A stretch of DNA of 64,000 nucleotides from Blastococcus saxobsidens DD2. Lineage in GTDB: Bacteria > Actinomycetota > Actinomycetes > Mycobacteriales > Geodermatophilaceae. Positions 35,650 through 45,156 of the stretch are shown piece by piece (position 1 is the stretch's first letter; each line of letters starts with the position of its first letter). A program made the translations under genes and the position numbers. Where the stretch lies: assembly GCF_000284015.1 (NCBI RefSeq), contig NC_016943.1, positions 723,541-787,540 on the forward strand. Direction: 5' to 3'. A model generated the notes under the pieces. It was not told the origin of the DNA. It worked only from the letters and a program-made list of their open reading frames with translations, and did no database searches.

Positions 35650-37686
35650 TCAGCGGGCCAGGGCACCGGCCGGCATACCGAGCGCGGCGGAGAGTTCGGC
35701 CGGGCTGATGTAGCCCTCGCTGACCGCCAGGTCGCCGAGCCGCGTCCACTCCTCCTCCATGGTCGCCTGCAGGTCCAGCAGGTCCCGCAGCTGGGCGTTG
35801 CTGAGCATCCCCTGAGCGATGAGGGCATCGCCGATCCGTCGGTGCGGGAGCACCGGGCGCATCCGGGCGAAGCGCACGGCCTCGGCCGTGCGAGTGACGT
35901 ACACCTGCGCCAGGGGCAGCGTGCAGAGGAGCGCGGTGATGCCCGCCCAGACGTAGAGCGCAGGATAATCGTGGTCGAGCAGCCTGCCGGTGACCATGGC
36001 ACCGACCGCCACGGCCAGCCAGAACAGGTGCGGTCGGAAGGTCCGCCACGTGTCACCGGTGGCGGCGCTGCCTTTGGCGGTGACCACATAGACCAGGGGT
36101 CGGCCGGCCAGCTGCGCGGCCGCGGCCGCGACGAAGACCGGTGCGGTGATCAGGTCCAGCAACATGCCGGACAGTCCCCAGGACCTCCGTTCGTGCTCCA
36201 CCAGGTTGAAGCGGCGCATGCAGAAGGCGAAGCCCATCCCCACCAGCAGGTTGGCACCGAACAGGAGCGACCACTCCATGACCGGCAGGTGGGTGACCGT
36301 CACGCCGCCCACCAGGTACAGGACCGAGAGGCTCACACCGCCGACCCAGGCGATCGCCGTCGTGGGGTAGTGGGTCTGCAGCGCGAAGAAGGACAACCGC
36401 TGCTGCCGGGTCCGCATCAGCGGGAAGATGCGCGGGGAATGCCGGCGGGCGATCTCCCAGATGCCGTATGCCCAGCGCTTCTGCTGGCTGAAGAAGTCCG
36501 AGTAGGTGGCCGGCCCCTCTCCGACCGCCACGATGTCGGGGGTGTAGACGCCCTTCCAGTTCCCGCCGGTCGCCTCGTTGACCGCGCTGTAGACCACCAT
36601 CGAGGTCAGGTGGTCCTCGATGATGCAGTCCTGGTAGCCGCCGATCTGGGCGAATGCCGCGGGCCGGTAGAGGTGATTGGTCCCTATCAGCAGTGGTGCG
36701 CCGTGGCCGTTCCCGCCCCGTTGGATGATCCCGTGGAAGAGGTAGGCCAGCTCGGCCGAACCTCGAGCGACGAAGGACTCCTGCAGGTTGCCGTAAACCT
36801 GGGGCGCGACGACGAAGGCCACGTCCGGGTCGGAAAAGTACCCCAGCGTGCGCTCCAGGAAGTTCGGGAACGGGACGTGGTCGGGGTCCATCTGCGCCAC
36901 GACGTCGTACCTGTGCTCGTACTGGCTACGCCAGGCGTTGTGGTTGCCGTGCTTGGTCCTCGCGCGGAAGGGCCCGCTCGGCTGGTTCCACTCCGGCCGA
37001 TCCTTCCGGCTGAAGTGGAAGACGCCCAGTTCCGCGCAGCGTCGTCGGACCTCCGGGTCGTTGCCCTCGTCGAGCAGCCAGACGTCGAGGTGCCCGTCGT
37101 GGCGGATGCGAGTCATGGCCCGCAGGGTGGCCATGACGAGCTCTACCGGCTCCTTGCCCGGCACGATCGTCGTGAGGACGGCGACCCGCAGTCCCGGGCG
37201 GGGGCGCATGGGGATCGGGTCGCGCGCCCGTCCCGCGTGGTAGGTGATCGTCCAGGTGCGCAGACCGGCGATCAGCTGCAGCAGCACCATCATGGCGAGC
37301 CCGGCCACGGTCACCGTGTCGACCACGATCCCCGCTCCCAGGCGGGGAAGGTTGTCCGGCACCAGCAGGTAGCAGATGAGGGCGGCGGCGAGGACGACGT
37401 GGAACCAGCCCAGCGCCAGCACGCTCCGGCGCTGCCGCGGAGTCAACGCGTCGCGATAGCGCACCTGGTCCTCATAACCGTGGAGCCTGCCGGTCACCTC
37501 CGTTGCGGTACGGCCGTACAACCGCCCGGACTGCCGGCGTTCCGTGAACCCGTGCGGCGGCTGGGGAGTCTGATCCTTCACACGGTGGACGTCGGCCGAC
37601 GGGGGCCGCCCGATGAGCGATCGGGCCGCGGTCCCACTCGGAAGGGTGTGCACGTCGGGCCACGCTGCGGGTGGACGCCCCGTCAC
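35650..37686 (-). CDS. Cellulose-synthase-like family 2 glycosyltransferase with C-terminal MshEN-like region
   Basis: 678 residues. Two N-terminal membrane segments precede a processive GT2 domain (DEGND, the DPD metal site in QMDPDHVPFPN, IEDHLTS as the catalytic-base region, and QQKRWAYG for the product). Four or five more membrane segments follow. The last ~65 residues hold two helical repeats, RRIGDALIAQGMLSNAQLRD and TRLGDLAVSEGYISPAELSA, resembling the MshEN/T2SSE-N module, some members of which bind c-di-GMP. This would be a control domain in place of PilZ (inference). Start uncertain: GTG 37686, or GTG 37581 which removes 35 residues. Divergent from a GH26 gene 65 nt away. Confidence 0.85.
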   Translation of the reverse strand: MTGRPPAAWPDVHTLPSGTAARSLIGRPPSADVHRVKDQTPQPPHGFTERRQSGRLYGRTATEVTGRLHGYEDQVRYRDALTPRQRRSVLALGWFHVVLAAALICYLLVPDNLPRLGAGIVVDTVTVAGLAMMVLLQLIAGLRTWTITYHAGRARDPIPMRPRPGLRVAVLTTIVPGKEPVELVMATLRAMTRIRHDGHLDVWLLDEGNDPEVRRRCAELGVFHFSRKDRPEWNQPSGPFRARTKHGNHNAWRSQYEHRYDVVAQMDPDHVPFPNFLERTLGYFSDPDVAFVVAPQVYGNLQESFVARGSAELAYLFHGIIQRGGNGHGAPLLIGTNHLYRPAAFAQIGGYQDCIIEDHLTSMVVYSAVNEATGGNWKGVYTPDIVAVGEGPATYSDFFSQQKRWAYGIWEIARRHSPRIFPLMRTRQQRLSFFALQTHYPTTAIAWVGGVSLSVLYLVGGVTVTHLPVMEWSLLFGANLLVGMGFAFCMRRFNLVEHERRSWGLSGMLLDLITAPVFVAAAAAQLAGRPLVYVVTAKGSAATGDTWRTFRPHLFWLAVAVGAMVTGRLLDHDYPALYVWAGITALLCTLPLAQVYVTRTAEAVRFARMRPVLPHRRIGDALIAQGMLSNAQLRDLLDLQATMEEEWTRLGDLAVSEGYISPAELSAALGMPAGALAR

Positions 37687-37751
37687 TGGCCGCGCCAGCC
37701 CGCGGTAGGAGCCGCACTTCAGACCGGAGCCGTTTCAGCCGATGGAGCAGA

Positions 37752-38858
37752 GTGCGCATCCTCCCCCGGACGTCTCGGCGACCCGAGGCTCGTCGCGCCC
37801 GGAGGCCCTGGTGGCTCGCGGTCACCTGCCTGGCAGTGTTGGCGCTGCCCGTCTACATCGCATGGGCGTCTCCCAGTGCGCAGCCGGCGGGTCGTGCACC
37901 GTCTTCGGCACCGTGCTGCGCCGGACCCGCCGCGCCCACCTCCCCGGACTCCGAGGTGCCACCCCCCATGCCCGACCAGCCCACCCAGCGCCCGGTACTC
38001 GGCATCTCCGCCGGCTCGGTGACAGACCTCGATCGGTTCATCACCGCCACCGGCACGCGTCCGGAGGTGTTCGACGTCTTCGAGCAGTGGTCGCGCGATC
38101 GCCCGCTGGACCGGAAGCTCGCCGAAAGCGTGGCGGCGCGGGGAGCCCGCCTGTCCATCACGTGGGAGCCCTGGGATCCCGACGCTTCGGCCACCGATCA
38201 GCCTGACTACACGCTCGCGTCGATCGTCGCCGGCGCGCACGACCGCTACATCGACATGTTCGCGGCGTCCATCAAAGATCTCCCGTACACCGTCACGATC
38301 CGGCTGATGCACGAGATGAACGGGAACTGGTACCCGTGGTCCGTAGGAACGAACGGCAATCAGGTGGCGCAGTTCGTCCCCGCATGGATGCACGTCCACG
38401 ACCGATTCGCCGCGCTCGGGGTGACGAATGTCGAGTGGTTGTGGGCACCGAACGCCCTCTACACCGGCTCCGCCCCGTTCGGCCCCTTGTACCCCGGGGA
38501 CGACCACGTCGACGCCGTCGGGGTCAGCAACTACAACTGGGGCGAGCAGACCCGCGGCGGGTTCACCACCCACTGGCGCACGTTCGGCTCGCTGTTCGAC
38601 GCCAGCATCGCCGCGCTGCGGTCGATCACCGATCGGCCGCTGTGGATCGCCGAGATCGGCAGCTCGGACCGAGGCGGCAGCAAGGCGGAATGGTTGGCCG
38701 CCATGCTCGGCGAGCTGCCGAACCGGCCCGAGATCGCGGGCGTGGTCTGGTTCCACCACGTCGATCGGGGAACCGGAGTCGACTGGCGGATCGAGCCGGA
38801 CCCTGACGCGGCGACCGCCTGGCGCACCGGGTTCCACGCCCGCCCGACCGTCCGGTAG
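37752..38858 (+). CDS. Secreted or membrane-anchored GH26-family glycosidase
   Basis: 368 residues. A membrane anchor or uncleaved signal (RPWWLAVTCLAVLALPVYIA, about 19-38) precedes a Pro-rich linker and a catalytic TIM barrel. The GH26 residues are readable: acid/base Glu in RLMHEMNGNWYPW and nucleophile Glu in LWIAEIGSSD, with WLWAPNALYTG between. GH26 enzymes are beta-mannanases or related endoglucanases. Paired divergently with the cellulose-synthase-like gene, it probably trims or remodels that polymer. GTG 37752 is chosen because it places the basic stretch right before the anchor; earlier in-frame starts would run into the neighbouring promoter region. Confidence 0.85.
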   Translation: MRILPRTSRRPEARRARRPWWLAVTCLAVLALPVYIAWASPSAQPAGRAPSSAPCCAGPAAPTSPDSEVPPPMPDQPTQRPVLGISAGSVTDLDRFITATGTRPEVFDVFEQWSRDRPLDRKLAESVAARGARLSITWEPWDPDASATDQPDYTLASIVAGAHDRYIDMFAASIKDLPYTVTIRLMHEMNGNWYPWSVGTNGNQVAQFVPAWMHVHDRFAALGVTNVEWLWAPNALYTGSAPFGPLYPGDDHVDAVGVSNYNWGEQTRGGFTTHWRTFGSLFDASIAALRSITDRPLWIAEIGSSDRGGSKAEWLAAMLGELPNRPEIAGVVWFHHVDRGTGVDWRIEPDPDAATAWRTGFHARPTVR

Positions 38859-38959
38859 CCCTACCCGACGCCGGCGGGAGAGGCCAGCCAGAACTCGTTC
38901 TCCGCCGGCACCAGTGGCGAGCTGTGCGTGGTCGGCATGGTCCGGCGCGCGCGGCTGGT

Positions 38960-40249
<1,290 letters not shown>

Positions 40250-40259
40250 TCAGCGGCCG

Positions 40260-40862
40260 ATGAGCAACGTTCCGGGCCGGCGGGGCGGGGGGGACGGACG
40301 GCGCGCCACCGGCCGGGTGCCGCGCGTCCACACCACCCGCCCGGTGCGCACCGGCCTGCGGTCGGGCACCTCGAGCCGGCCCGGGCGGCGGCGTCCCAAC
40401 CGCCGTCCCGAGCGGCGTCCTGCCACCCCGGCCGCGGCTCGCCGCCGGCCGCTGTTCACCGGCCGCGCCGTGGTCCTGGTCGGACTGGTGCTGCTGCTCG
40501 CCCTCACCCTGGCCGGCCCGATCCGCCAGTACCTGGCCGGGCAGGCGGAACTGGCCCGGCTCGTGGCCGAGGGGGAGGCGCTGGACCAGCGGGCCGCCGA
40601 GCTGGAGACCGAGCTGGACCGGCAGGCCGATCCCGCGTACGCCGAGCGGCAGGCGCGCGAGCGGCTCTCCTACGTGCTGCCCGGTGACCGGCTGGTGATC
40701 GTCGTCGACGGCGAGGCCGTCGAGGGCGACGCCGGCACGCTGGCCGCCGCCGCCGAGGAGCCGGAGCCGGTGTCCTGGTACGAGACGCTGCTGCGGTCGG
40801 TGGCCGACGCGGACGCAGCGGGCGGACCGGATCGGCCCGGCACGGAAGGGGCAGCGCAGTGA
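40260..40862 (+). CDS. FtsB/DivIC-type septum formation initiator
   Basis: 200-residue bitopic division protein. It has a long Arg/Pro-rich cytoplasmic N-terminus (about 1-62), one membrane segment (GRAVVLVGLVLLLALTLAGP) and an extracellular coiled coil (ELARLVAEGEALDQRAAELE), then the conserved DPAYAERQARERLSYVLPGD. FtsB-like proteins join FtsL and FtsQ at the division site. Between eno and the DUF501 gene, as in mycobacteria and streptomycetes. The acidic C-terminal tail overlaps the next gene by GTGA. Confidence 0.88.
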   Translation: MSNVPGRRGGGDGRRATGRVPRVHTTRPVRTGLRSGTSSRPGRRRPNRRPERRPATPAAARRRPLFTGRAVVLVGLVLLLALTLAGPIRQYLAGQAELARLVAEGEALDQRAAELETELDRQADPAYAERQARERLSYVLPGDRLVIVVDGEAVEGDAGTLAAAAEEPEPVSWYETLLRSVADADAAGGPDRPGTEGAAQ

Positions 40863-41374
40863 GCGAGCCGGTGAGCCCGGAGGACCGCGAGGTCGTCGCC
40901 CGGCAGCTGGGCCGCCCCCCGCGGGCGCTGGTGGCCGTGGCGCACCGCTGCCCGTGCGGCCAGCCCGACGTCGTGGAGACCGCACCGCGGCTGGACGACG
41001 GCACGCCGTTCCCCACCCTGTACTACCTGACCTGCCCGCGTGCCTCGGCCGCCGCCAGCCGGCTGGAGTCCGCCGGCCGGATGCGGGAGTGGCAGGACGA
41101 GCTGGCCACCGACCCGGAGCTGGCCGGGGGCTACCGGGCTGCGCACGAGGCCTACCTCGCCACCCGGAACGCCCGCGACGTGCTGCCCACCCGCGCCACC
41201 GCCGGCGGGATGCCCGACCGGGTCAAGTGCCTGCACGCCCTGGCCGGTCACGCGCTGGCGGCCGGGCCCGGGGTCAACCCGATCGGCGACCGCGCGGTCG
41301 AGGGCATGGGGGAGTGGTGGGCCAAGGGCCCGTGCGCCCTGCCCGAGGGGCCCAGCGACGGGGCCGGCGCGTGA
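40859..41374 (+). CDS. DUF501 family protein
   Basis: 171-residue soluble protein of unknown function, recognisable as DUF501 by VAHRCPCGQPDVVET, FPTLYYLTCPRASAAASRLE, AGGMPDRVKCLHALAGHALA and NPIGDRAVE. Three Cys and several His (RCPCG, VKCLHALAGH) could bind a metal, but this is inference. It is translationally coupled on both sides: GTGA overlaps with the ftsB-like gene and with ppx. The cluster ftsB-DUF501-ppx is conserved across actinobacteria. Confidence 0.88.
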   Translation: MSEPVSPEDREVVARQLGRPPRALVAVAHRCPCGQPDVVETAPRLDDGTPFPTLYYLTCPRASAAASRLESAGRMREWQDELATDPELAGGYRAAHEAYLATRNARDVLPTRATAGGMPDRVKCLHALAGHALAAGPGVNPIGDRAVEGMGEWWAKGPCALPEGPSDGAGA

Positions 41375-42327
41375 CGCGGGTCGCGGCGATCGACTGCGGC
41401 ACCAACTCCATCCGGCTGCTCGTGGCCGACGTGCCCGCCACCGGGGCGCACACCGACCTGCTGCGCCGGATGGAGGTCGTGCGGCTGGGCCAGGGGGTCG
41501 ACGCCACCGGCCGGCTCGCGCCCGAGGCCATCGAGCGCACCCGCCTGGTGCTCGCCGAGTACGCGGCGCAGGCCCGCGAGCTGGGTGCGACCGACGTCCG
41601 GATGGTCGCCACGAGCGCCACCCGCGACGCGGCCAACCGCGCCGACTTCGAGGAGATGGTGCGGGCCACCCTCGGCCGGTTGCCCGACGTGGTCACCGGG
41701 CGCGAGGAGGCGGAGCTGTCCTTCCTCGGCGCCACCGGCTCGGTCGACGCCGCGGCCGCCGCCCACGGGCTGCAGCCGCCCCGGCCGCCGTACCTGGTGG
41801 TGGACATCGGGGGCGGCTCGACGGAGTTCGTGCTCGGGGACGGCGGCGGGGTCATCGCCGCCCGGTCGGTGGACATCGGCTGCGTGCGGCTCACCGAGCG
41901 GCACCTGCGCGACGACCCGCCGGCGGCCGAGCAGGTGACCCTGGCCGAGCGCGACATCCGCGCCGCGCTGGCCGACGTCGTCGCCGAGGTGCCGGTGGAC
42001 CGGGCGGCGAGCCTGGTCGGGCTGGCCGGCTCGGTGACCACCGTCGCGGCGCTCGCCCTGGAGCTGCCCGCCTACGACTCCGAGGCGATCCACGGGTCGC
42101 GCGTCCCGGTCGGGGACGTGTGGCAGGTCTCCGCCGATCTGCTCGCGGCGACCCGGGAGCGCCGCGCCGCCTCCCCGGTCATGCACCCCGGCCGAGTCGA
42201 CGTGATCGGAGCCGGCGCGCTCATCCTGCGGGTGCTGATGGACGAGTTCGGGATGCCCGAGCTGGCGGTGAGCGAGCACGACATCCTCGACGGCATCGCC
42301 CTGCGGCTGGCCCGGGCCCAGGCATAG
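41371..42327 (+). CDS. ppx: Ppx/GppA family exopolyphosphatase
   Basis: 318 residues of the ASKHA fold, the short actinobacterial form. Motifs: AAIDCGTNSIRLLVAD (phosphate 1), MVATSATRDAANRADF, EEAELSFLGA, the phosphate 2 loop YLVVDIGGGSTEFVLG and LVGLAGSVTTVAALAL. The family releases phosphate from polyphosphate and/or hydrolyses pppGpp. GTG 41371 overlaps the DUF501 stop. The TAG stop at 42325-42327 lies inside the left arm of the palindromic element at 42321-42380. Confidence 0.92.
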   Translation: MTRVAAIDCGTNSIRLLVADVPATGAHTDLLRRMEVVRLGQGVDATGRLAPEAIERTRLVLAEYAAQARELGATDVRMVATSATRDAANRADFEEMVRATLGRLPDVVTGREEAELSFLGATGSVDAAAAAHGLQPPRPPYLVVDIGGGSTEFVLGDGGGVIAARSVDIGCVRLTERHLRDDPPAAEQVTLAERDIRAALADVVAEVPVDRAASLVGLAGSVTTVAALALELPAYDSEAIHGSRVPVGDVWQVSADLLAATRERRAASPVMHPGRVDVIGAGALILRVLMDEFGMPELAVSEHDILDGIALRLARAQA

Positions 42328-42380
42328 GAAGCCATGCCTACGTCCTCCGACCCCCGCGGGGGTGCATAGCCTCCTATGCC
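42321..42380. repeat. 60-nt palindromic element, copy 1
   Basis: The left arm starts GGCATAGGAAGCCATGCC (42321) and the right arm ends in GCATAGCCTCCTATGCC (42380); about 16 of 18 outer positions pair. It is the same length as copy 2 at 50022-50081, and the first 25 nt differ at only two positions. The ppx stop codon is in the left arm and the udgB ATG (42376-42378) in the right arm. Confidence 0.75.
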
Positions 42381-43215
42381 GGTAGACGCCGGGGGTTTCC
42401 CCGTCACCCGCACGCCGGCGGGCGTGGCCCGGGCGGCCCGTGCGGTCCGCGACCTCGCCGTGCTCGACGACCGGATCTCCGGCTGCTACGCCTGCCCCCG
42501 GCTCGTGGCCTGGCGGGAGGAGGTCGCGCGGATCAAGCGCGCGTCGTTCCGGGACCAGGACTACTGGGGCCGGCCGGTCCCTGGTCTCGGCCCGGCCGAC
42601 GCACGGATCGCCGTCGTCGGGCTGGCGCCGGCCGCGCACGGCGGCAACCGGACCGGCCGGGTGTTCACCGGCGACCGCAGCGGGGACTGGATCTTCGCCG
42701 CGCTCTGGCGCGCCGGGCTGGCCAACCAGCCCACCTCCACGCACATCGGTGACGGGCTGGAGCTCACCGACGTCCGGGTGGCCGCGTCGGTCCGCTGCGC
42801 GCCGCCGGCCAACGCCCCGACGCCGGAGGAGCGGGACACCTGCTCACCGTGGCTGGCTCGCGAGCTGCAGCTGCTGCCGCGGCTGCGGGTGATCGTGGTG
42901 CTCGGCGGCTTCGGCTGGACGGCGCTGTGGCCGGTGCTCGCCGCCGCCGGATACGCGCTGCCCCGGCCGCGCCCGGCGTTCGGGCACGGCGTGGAGGTGG
43001 CGCTGGACGGTCCCGGCGGGCCGCTAACCCTGCTGGGCAGCTACCACGTGAGCCAGCAGAACACCTTCACCGGCAAGCTCACCGAGCCGATGCTCGACGC
43101 CGTGCTGTCCCGGGCGACGGAGCTGGCCGGATCGGCGCCGCCCCTCGGTGACGGCGGGCTCCCGCGGCCGATCGGGACACCGCGGCAGGGCCGCCAGGAG
43201 CACCACCGCCCGTGA
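42376..43215 (+). CDS. udgB: Family 5 uracil-DNA glycosylase, UdgB-like
   Basis: Base excision repair enzyme that removes uracil and some other deaminated bases. Motifs of the Fe-S uracil glycosylases: the Cys pair in GCYACPRLVAWREEVAR, motif A GLAPAAHGGNRTGR with a non-acidic active-site loop typical of family 5, VRCAPPANAPTPEERDTC with further Cys ligands and the LLGSYHVSQQNT motif B. 279 residues. The ATG is inside the palindromic element and has no ribosome binding site, so a downstream GTG (for example at VARAARAV) is possible. The C-terminal ~25 residues are disordered. Confidence 0.88.
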   Translation: MPVDAGGFPVTRTPAGVARAARAVRDLAVLDDRISGCYACPRLVAWREEVARIKRASFRDQDYWGRPVPGLGPADARIAVVGLAPAAHGGNRTGRVFTGDRSGDWIFAALWRAGLANQPTSTHIGDGLELTDVRVAASVRCAPPANAPTPEERDTCSPWLARELQLLPRLRVIVVLGGFGWTALWPVLAAAGYALPRPRPAFGHGVEVALDGPGGPLTLLGSYHVSQQNTFTGKLTEPMLDAVLSRATELAGSAPPLGDGGLPRPIGTPRQGRQEHHRP

Positions 43216-43292
43216 TCGCCCCTGCGCCCATGGACGCCCAGCGGCGTCACGGTGCGAGGCGACCTGCTCACTCCTTGCACACTTCACGGAAA

Positions 43293-43332
43293 GTGTCAAG
43301 CAGTTGACACGGTGTGGTCACTCACAGAGAGT
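43293..43332 (+). promoter_or_regulatory. Promoter with overlapping inverted repeat upstream of the M28 peptidase
   Basis: TTGACA at 43304-43309 and GAGAGT at 43327-43332 are 17 nt apart. The -35 box forms half of a perfect inverted repeat GTGTCAA-GCAG-TTGACAC (43293-43310), a plausible repressor or activator site. A second 6-bp repeat (ACACTT...AAGTGT) lies just upstream. Leader of about 50 nt to the ATG at 43386. Confidence 0.55.
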
Positions 43333-43385
43333 GCATGGGGGCGTGCGCAGAGCGGCGCACGCCATCGCGAAGGAGGCTCTCTCCC

Positions 43386-44984
43386 ATGACCCCATCCACC
43401 GCACCCCGTCGCTCGCGGCTCGTCGCCGCGTCGGCGGCGGGGATGCTCGCGCTGGCCGGCAGCGTCGCCACCAGCTTCCCGGCCGGCGCGGCCGGCCCGG
43501 GCTGTGACAGCCGGAACGACAACACCGTCGCCAAGCTGCTCGAGTGCGTCACGCTGGACGGCACCATGGACCACCTCAAGGCCTTCCAGGCGGTCGCCGA
43601 CGCCAACGGCGGCACGCGGGCTTCGGGCACTCCTGGCTACGACGCCTCGGCTGACTACGTGCAGGCGCGCCTCGAGGCCGCCGGTTACGCGGTGACCCGG
43701 CAGGCGTTCGAGTTCCCCTACTACGAGCTGGTCGGGACCCCGACGCTGGTCCAGACCGCGCCCACGGCGCGGTCCTTCGCCTACGGCTCCGACTTCTCCG
43801 ACATGAGCTTCTCCGGCGCAGCGGACGTCACCGGTACCGCGGTCGCGGTCGACCCCGCCACCACCACCAGTGGCTGTGAGGCCACCGACTTCGCGGGCTT
43901 GGTCGACGGTGACATCGCGCTCGTCCGTCGCGGCGGCTGCACTTTCGGCACCAAGGCGGCCAACGCGGAGGCGTCCGGCGCCAGCGCCGTGGTCATCTAC
44001 AACAGCGGTACGCCCGGCAACGAGGGGCTGATCAACGGCACGCTCGGTGCACCGGTGGGCATCCCGGCGCTGTTCACCACCACGGCCATCGGCGAGTCGC
44101 TCGCCGATGCCACGCTGAGCCTGTCCATCGACACGGTCAGCGGGATCCGCGAGACGGAGAACGTGTTCGCCGAGCTCCCCGGCCGGACCTCCGGCAACGT
44201 CGTCATGGCCGGCGCGCACCTGGACTCGGTGGCCGTGGGGCCGGGCATCAACGACAACGGCAGCGGCAGCGCCGCGCTGCTCGAGGTGGCCGAGAGCATC
44301 GCCAAGGTGAAGCCGGCCAACACGGTGCGCTTCGCGTGGTGGGGCGCCGAGGAGCTCGGCCTCATCGGGTCGACGTACTACGTCAACTCGCTCAGCGACG
44401 CCCAGATCGAGGACATCGCCCTGTACCTGAACTTCGACATGGTGGCGTCGCCGAACTTCGCCCGGTTCATCTACGACGGCGACCAGTCCTCGTTCCAGCC
44501 GAACTTCGTCGTCCCCGAGGGCTCGGCGCAGATCGAGTACGTGTTCGAGGACTTCTACGAATCCCGTGACCTCTTCTACGAGGGCACCGAGTTCAGCGGC
44601 CGCAGCGACTACCAGGCGTTCGCGCTGGCGGGGATCCCGTCGGGCGGTCTGTTCACCGGCGCCGAAGGCGTCATGCAGCCCTACCAGGCCGAGGCGTACG
44701 ACGGCGAGGCCGGGGTGGCCTACGACCCGTGCTACCACCAGGAGTGCGACGACATCGGGAACCTGGACCTCGACGCGCTCGACCAGAACGCCGATGCGAT
44801 CGCCTACTCGATCCTCACGCTCGCCTACACGACACGGGCCGTGAACGGTGTGACCGGTCAGCAGGTCCCCGGCGGGACCTACGCCGGTGACCCGGAGGAC
44901 CGGGAGCACCGGCTCGCGCCGGGTGGTGGCGAGGGTGGTGGCCTGGAGCACGACCACGACCACGACCGCGGCGAGACGGCCTGA
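43386..44984 (+). CDS. Secreted M28-family zinc aminopeptidase with PA domain
   Basis: 532 residues with a Sec signal peptide (RLVAASAAGMLALAGSVATS, cleavage likely after AGA near residue 36). An N-terminal peptidase part is followed by an inserted protease-associated domain (about 150-270; GDIALVRRGGCTFGTKAANAEASGASAVVIYN). The catalytic core has the zinc ligands in AGAHLDSV, NDNGSGSAALLE, AWWGAEELGL, NFDMVASP and the distal His in CYHQECDD. It resembles Streptomyces aminopeptidase S and aminopeptidase Y. The C-terminus ends in a Gly-rich linker and an HDHDHD tail, possibly metal-binding. ATG 43386 follows AAGGAGG. Confidence 0.92.
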   Translation: MTPSTAPRRSRLVAASAAGMLALAGSVATSFPAGAAGPGCDSRNDNTVAKLLECVTLDGTMDHLKAFQAVADANGGTRASGTPGYDASADYVQARLEAAGYAVTRQAFEFPYYELVGTPTLVQTAPTARSFAYGSDFSDMSFSGAADVTGTAVAVDPATTTSGCEATDFAGLVDGDIALVRRGGCTFGTKAANAEASGASAVVIYNSGTPGNEGLINGTLGAPVGIPALFTTTAIGESLADATLSLSIDTVSGIRETENVFAELPGRTSGNVVMAGAHLDSVAVGPGINDNGSGSAALLEVAESIAKVKPANTVRFAWWGAEELGLIGSTYYVNSLSDAQIEDIALYLNFDMVASPNFARFIYDGDQSSFQPNFVVPEGSAQIEYVFEDFYESRDLFYEGTEFSGRSDYQAFALAGIPSGGLFTGAEGVMQPYQAEAYDGEAGVAYDPCYHQECDDIGNLDLDALDQNADAIAYSILTLAYTTRAVNGVTGQQVPGGTYAGDPEDREHRLAPGGGEGGGLEHDHDHDRGETA

Positions 44985-45015
44985 TCGGCGCTGACCGCCA
45001 GCGCCTGACCGACCG

Positions 45016-45051
45016 GCGGCGCCGTCCCTTCTCCGGGAGGGGCGGCGCCGC
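45016..45051 (+). terminator. Hairpin terminator after the M28 peptidase
   Basis: GCGGCGCCGTCCC at 45016-45028 pairs with GGGGCGGCGCCGC at 45039-45051, including one G-U pair, with a 10-nt loop. It lies 32 nt after the stop codon. Confidence 0.7.
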
Positions 45052-45082
45052 TGCCGTCGGCGCGCGACTAGCGTGCCCTCGG

Positions 45083-45156
45083 GCCCCCGTAGCCCAATCG
45101 GCAGAGGCAGGCCCCTTAAAAGGGTCCCAGTGTCGGTTCGAACCCGACCGGGGGCA
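45083..45156 (+). tRNA. Class I tRNA with anticodon TAA (tRNA-Leu by anticodon)
   Basis: 74-nt cloverleaf. Acceptor GCCCCCG/CGGGGGC (45083-45089 with 45149-45155), D stem GCCC with AGGC (one mismatch), anticodon stem GGCCC/GGGTC with loop CTTAAAA (anticodon TAA at 45117-45119), variable loop of only 5 nt (CCAGT), T arm GTCGG-TTCGAAC-CCGAC, discriminator A. The short variable loop is unusual for leucine tRNA, which normally has a long arm. TAGCGT at 45070-45075 is a likely -10 box. Confidence 0.85.

Noticed and set aside
45083..45156. Reading the tRNA as tRNA-Lys or tRNA-Phe.
   Set aside because: Lys anticodons do not fit the loop, and AAA would require shifting the stem and losing pairs; TAA gives five good anticodon-stem pairs.
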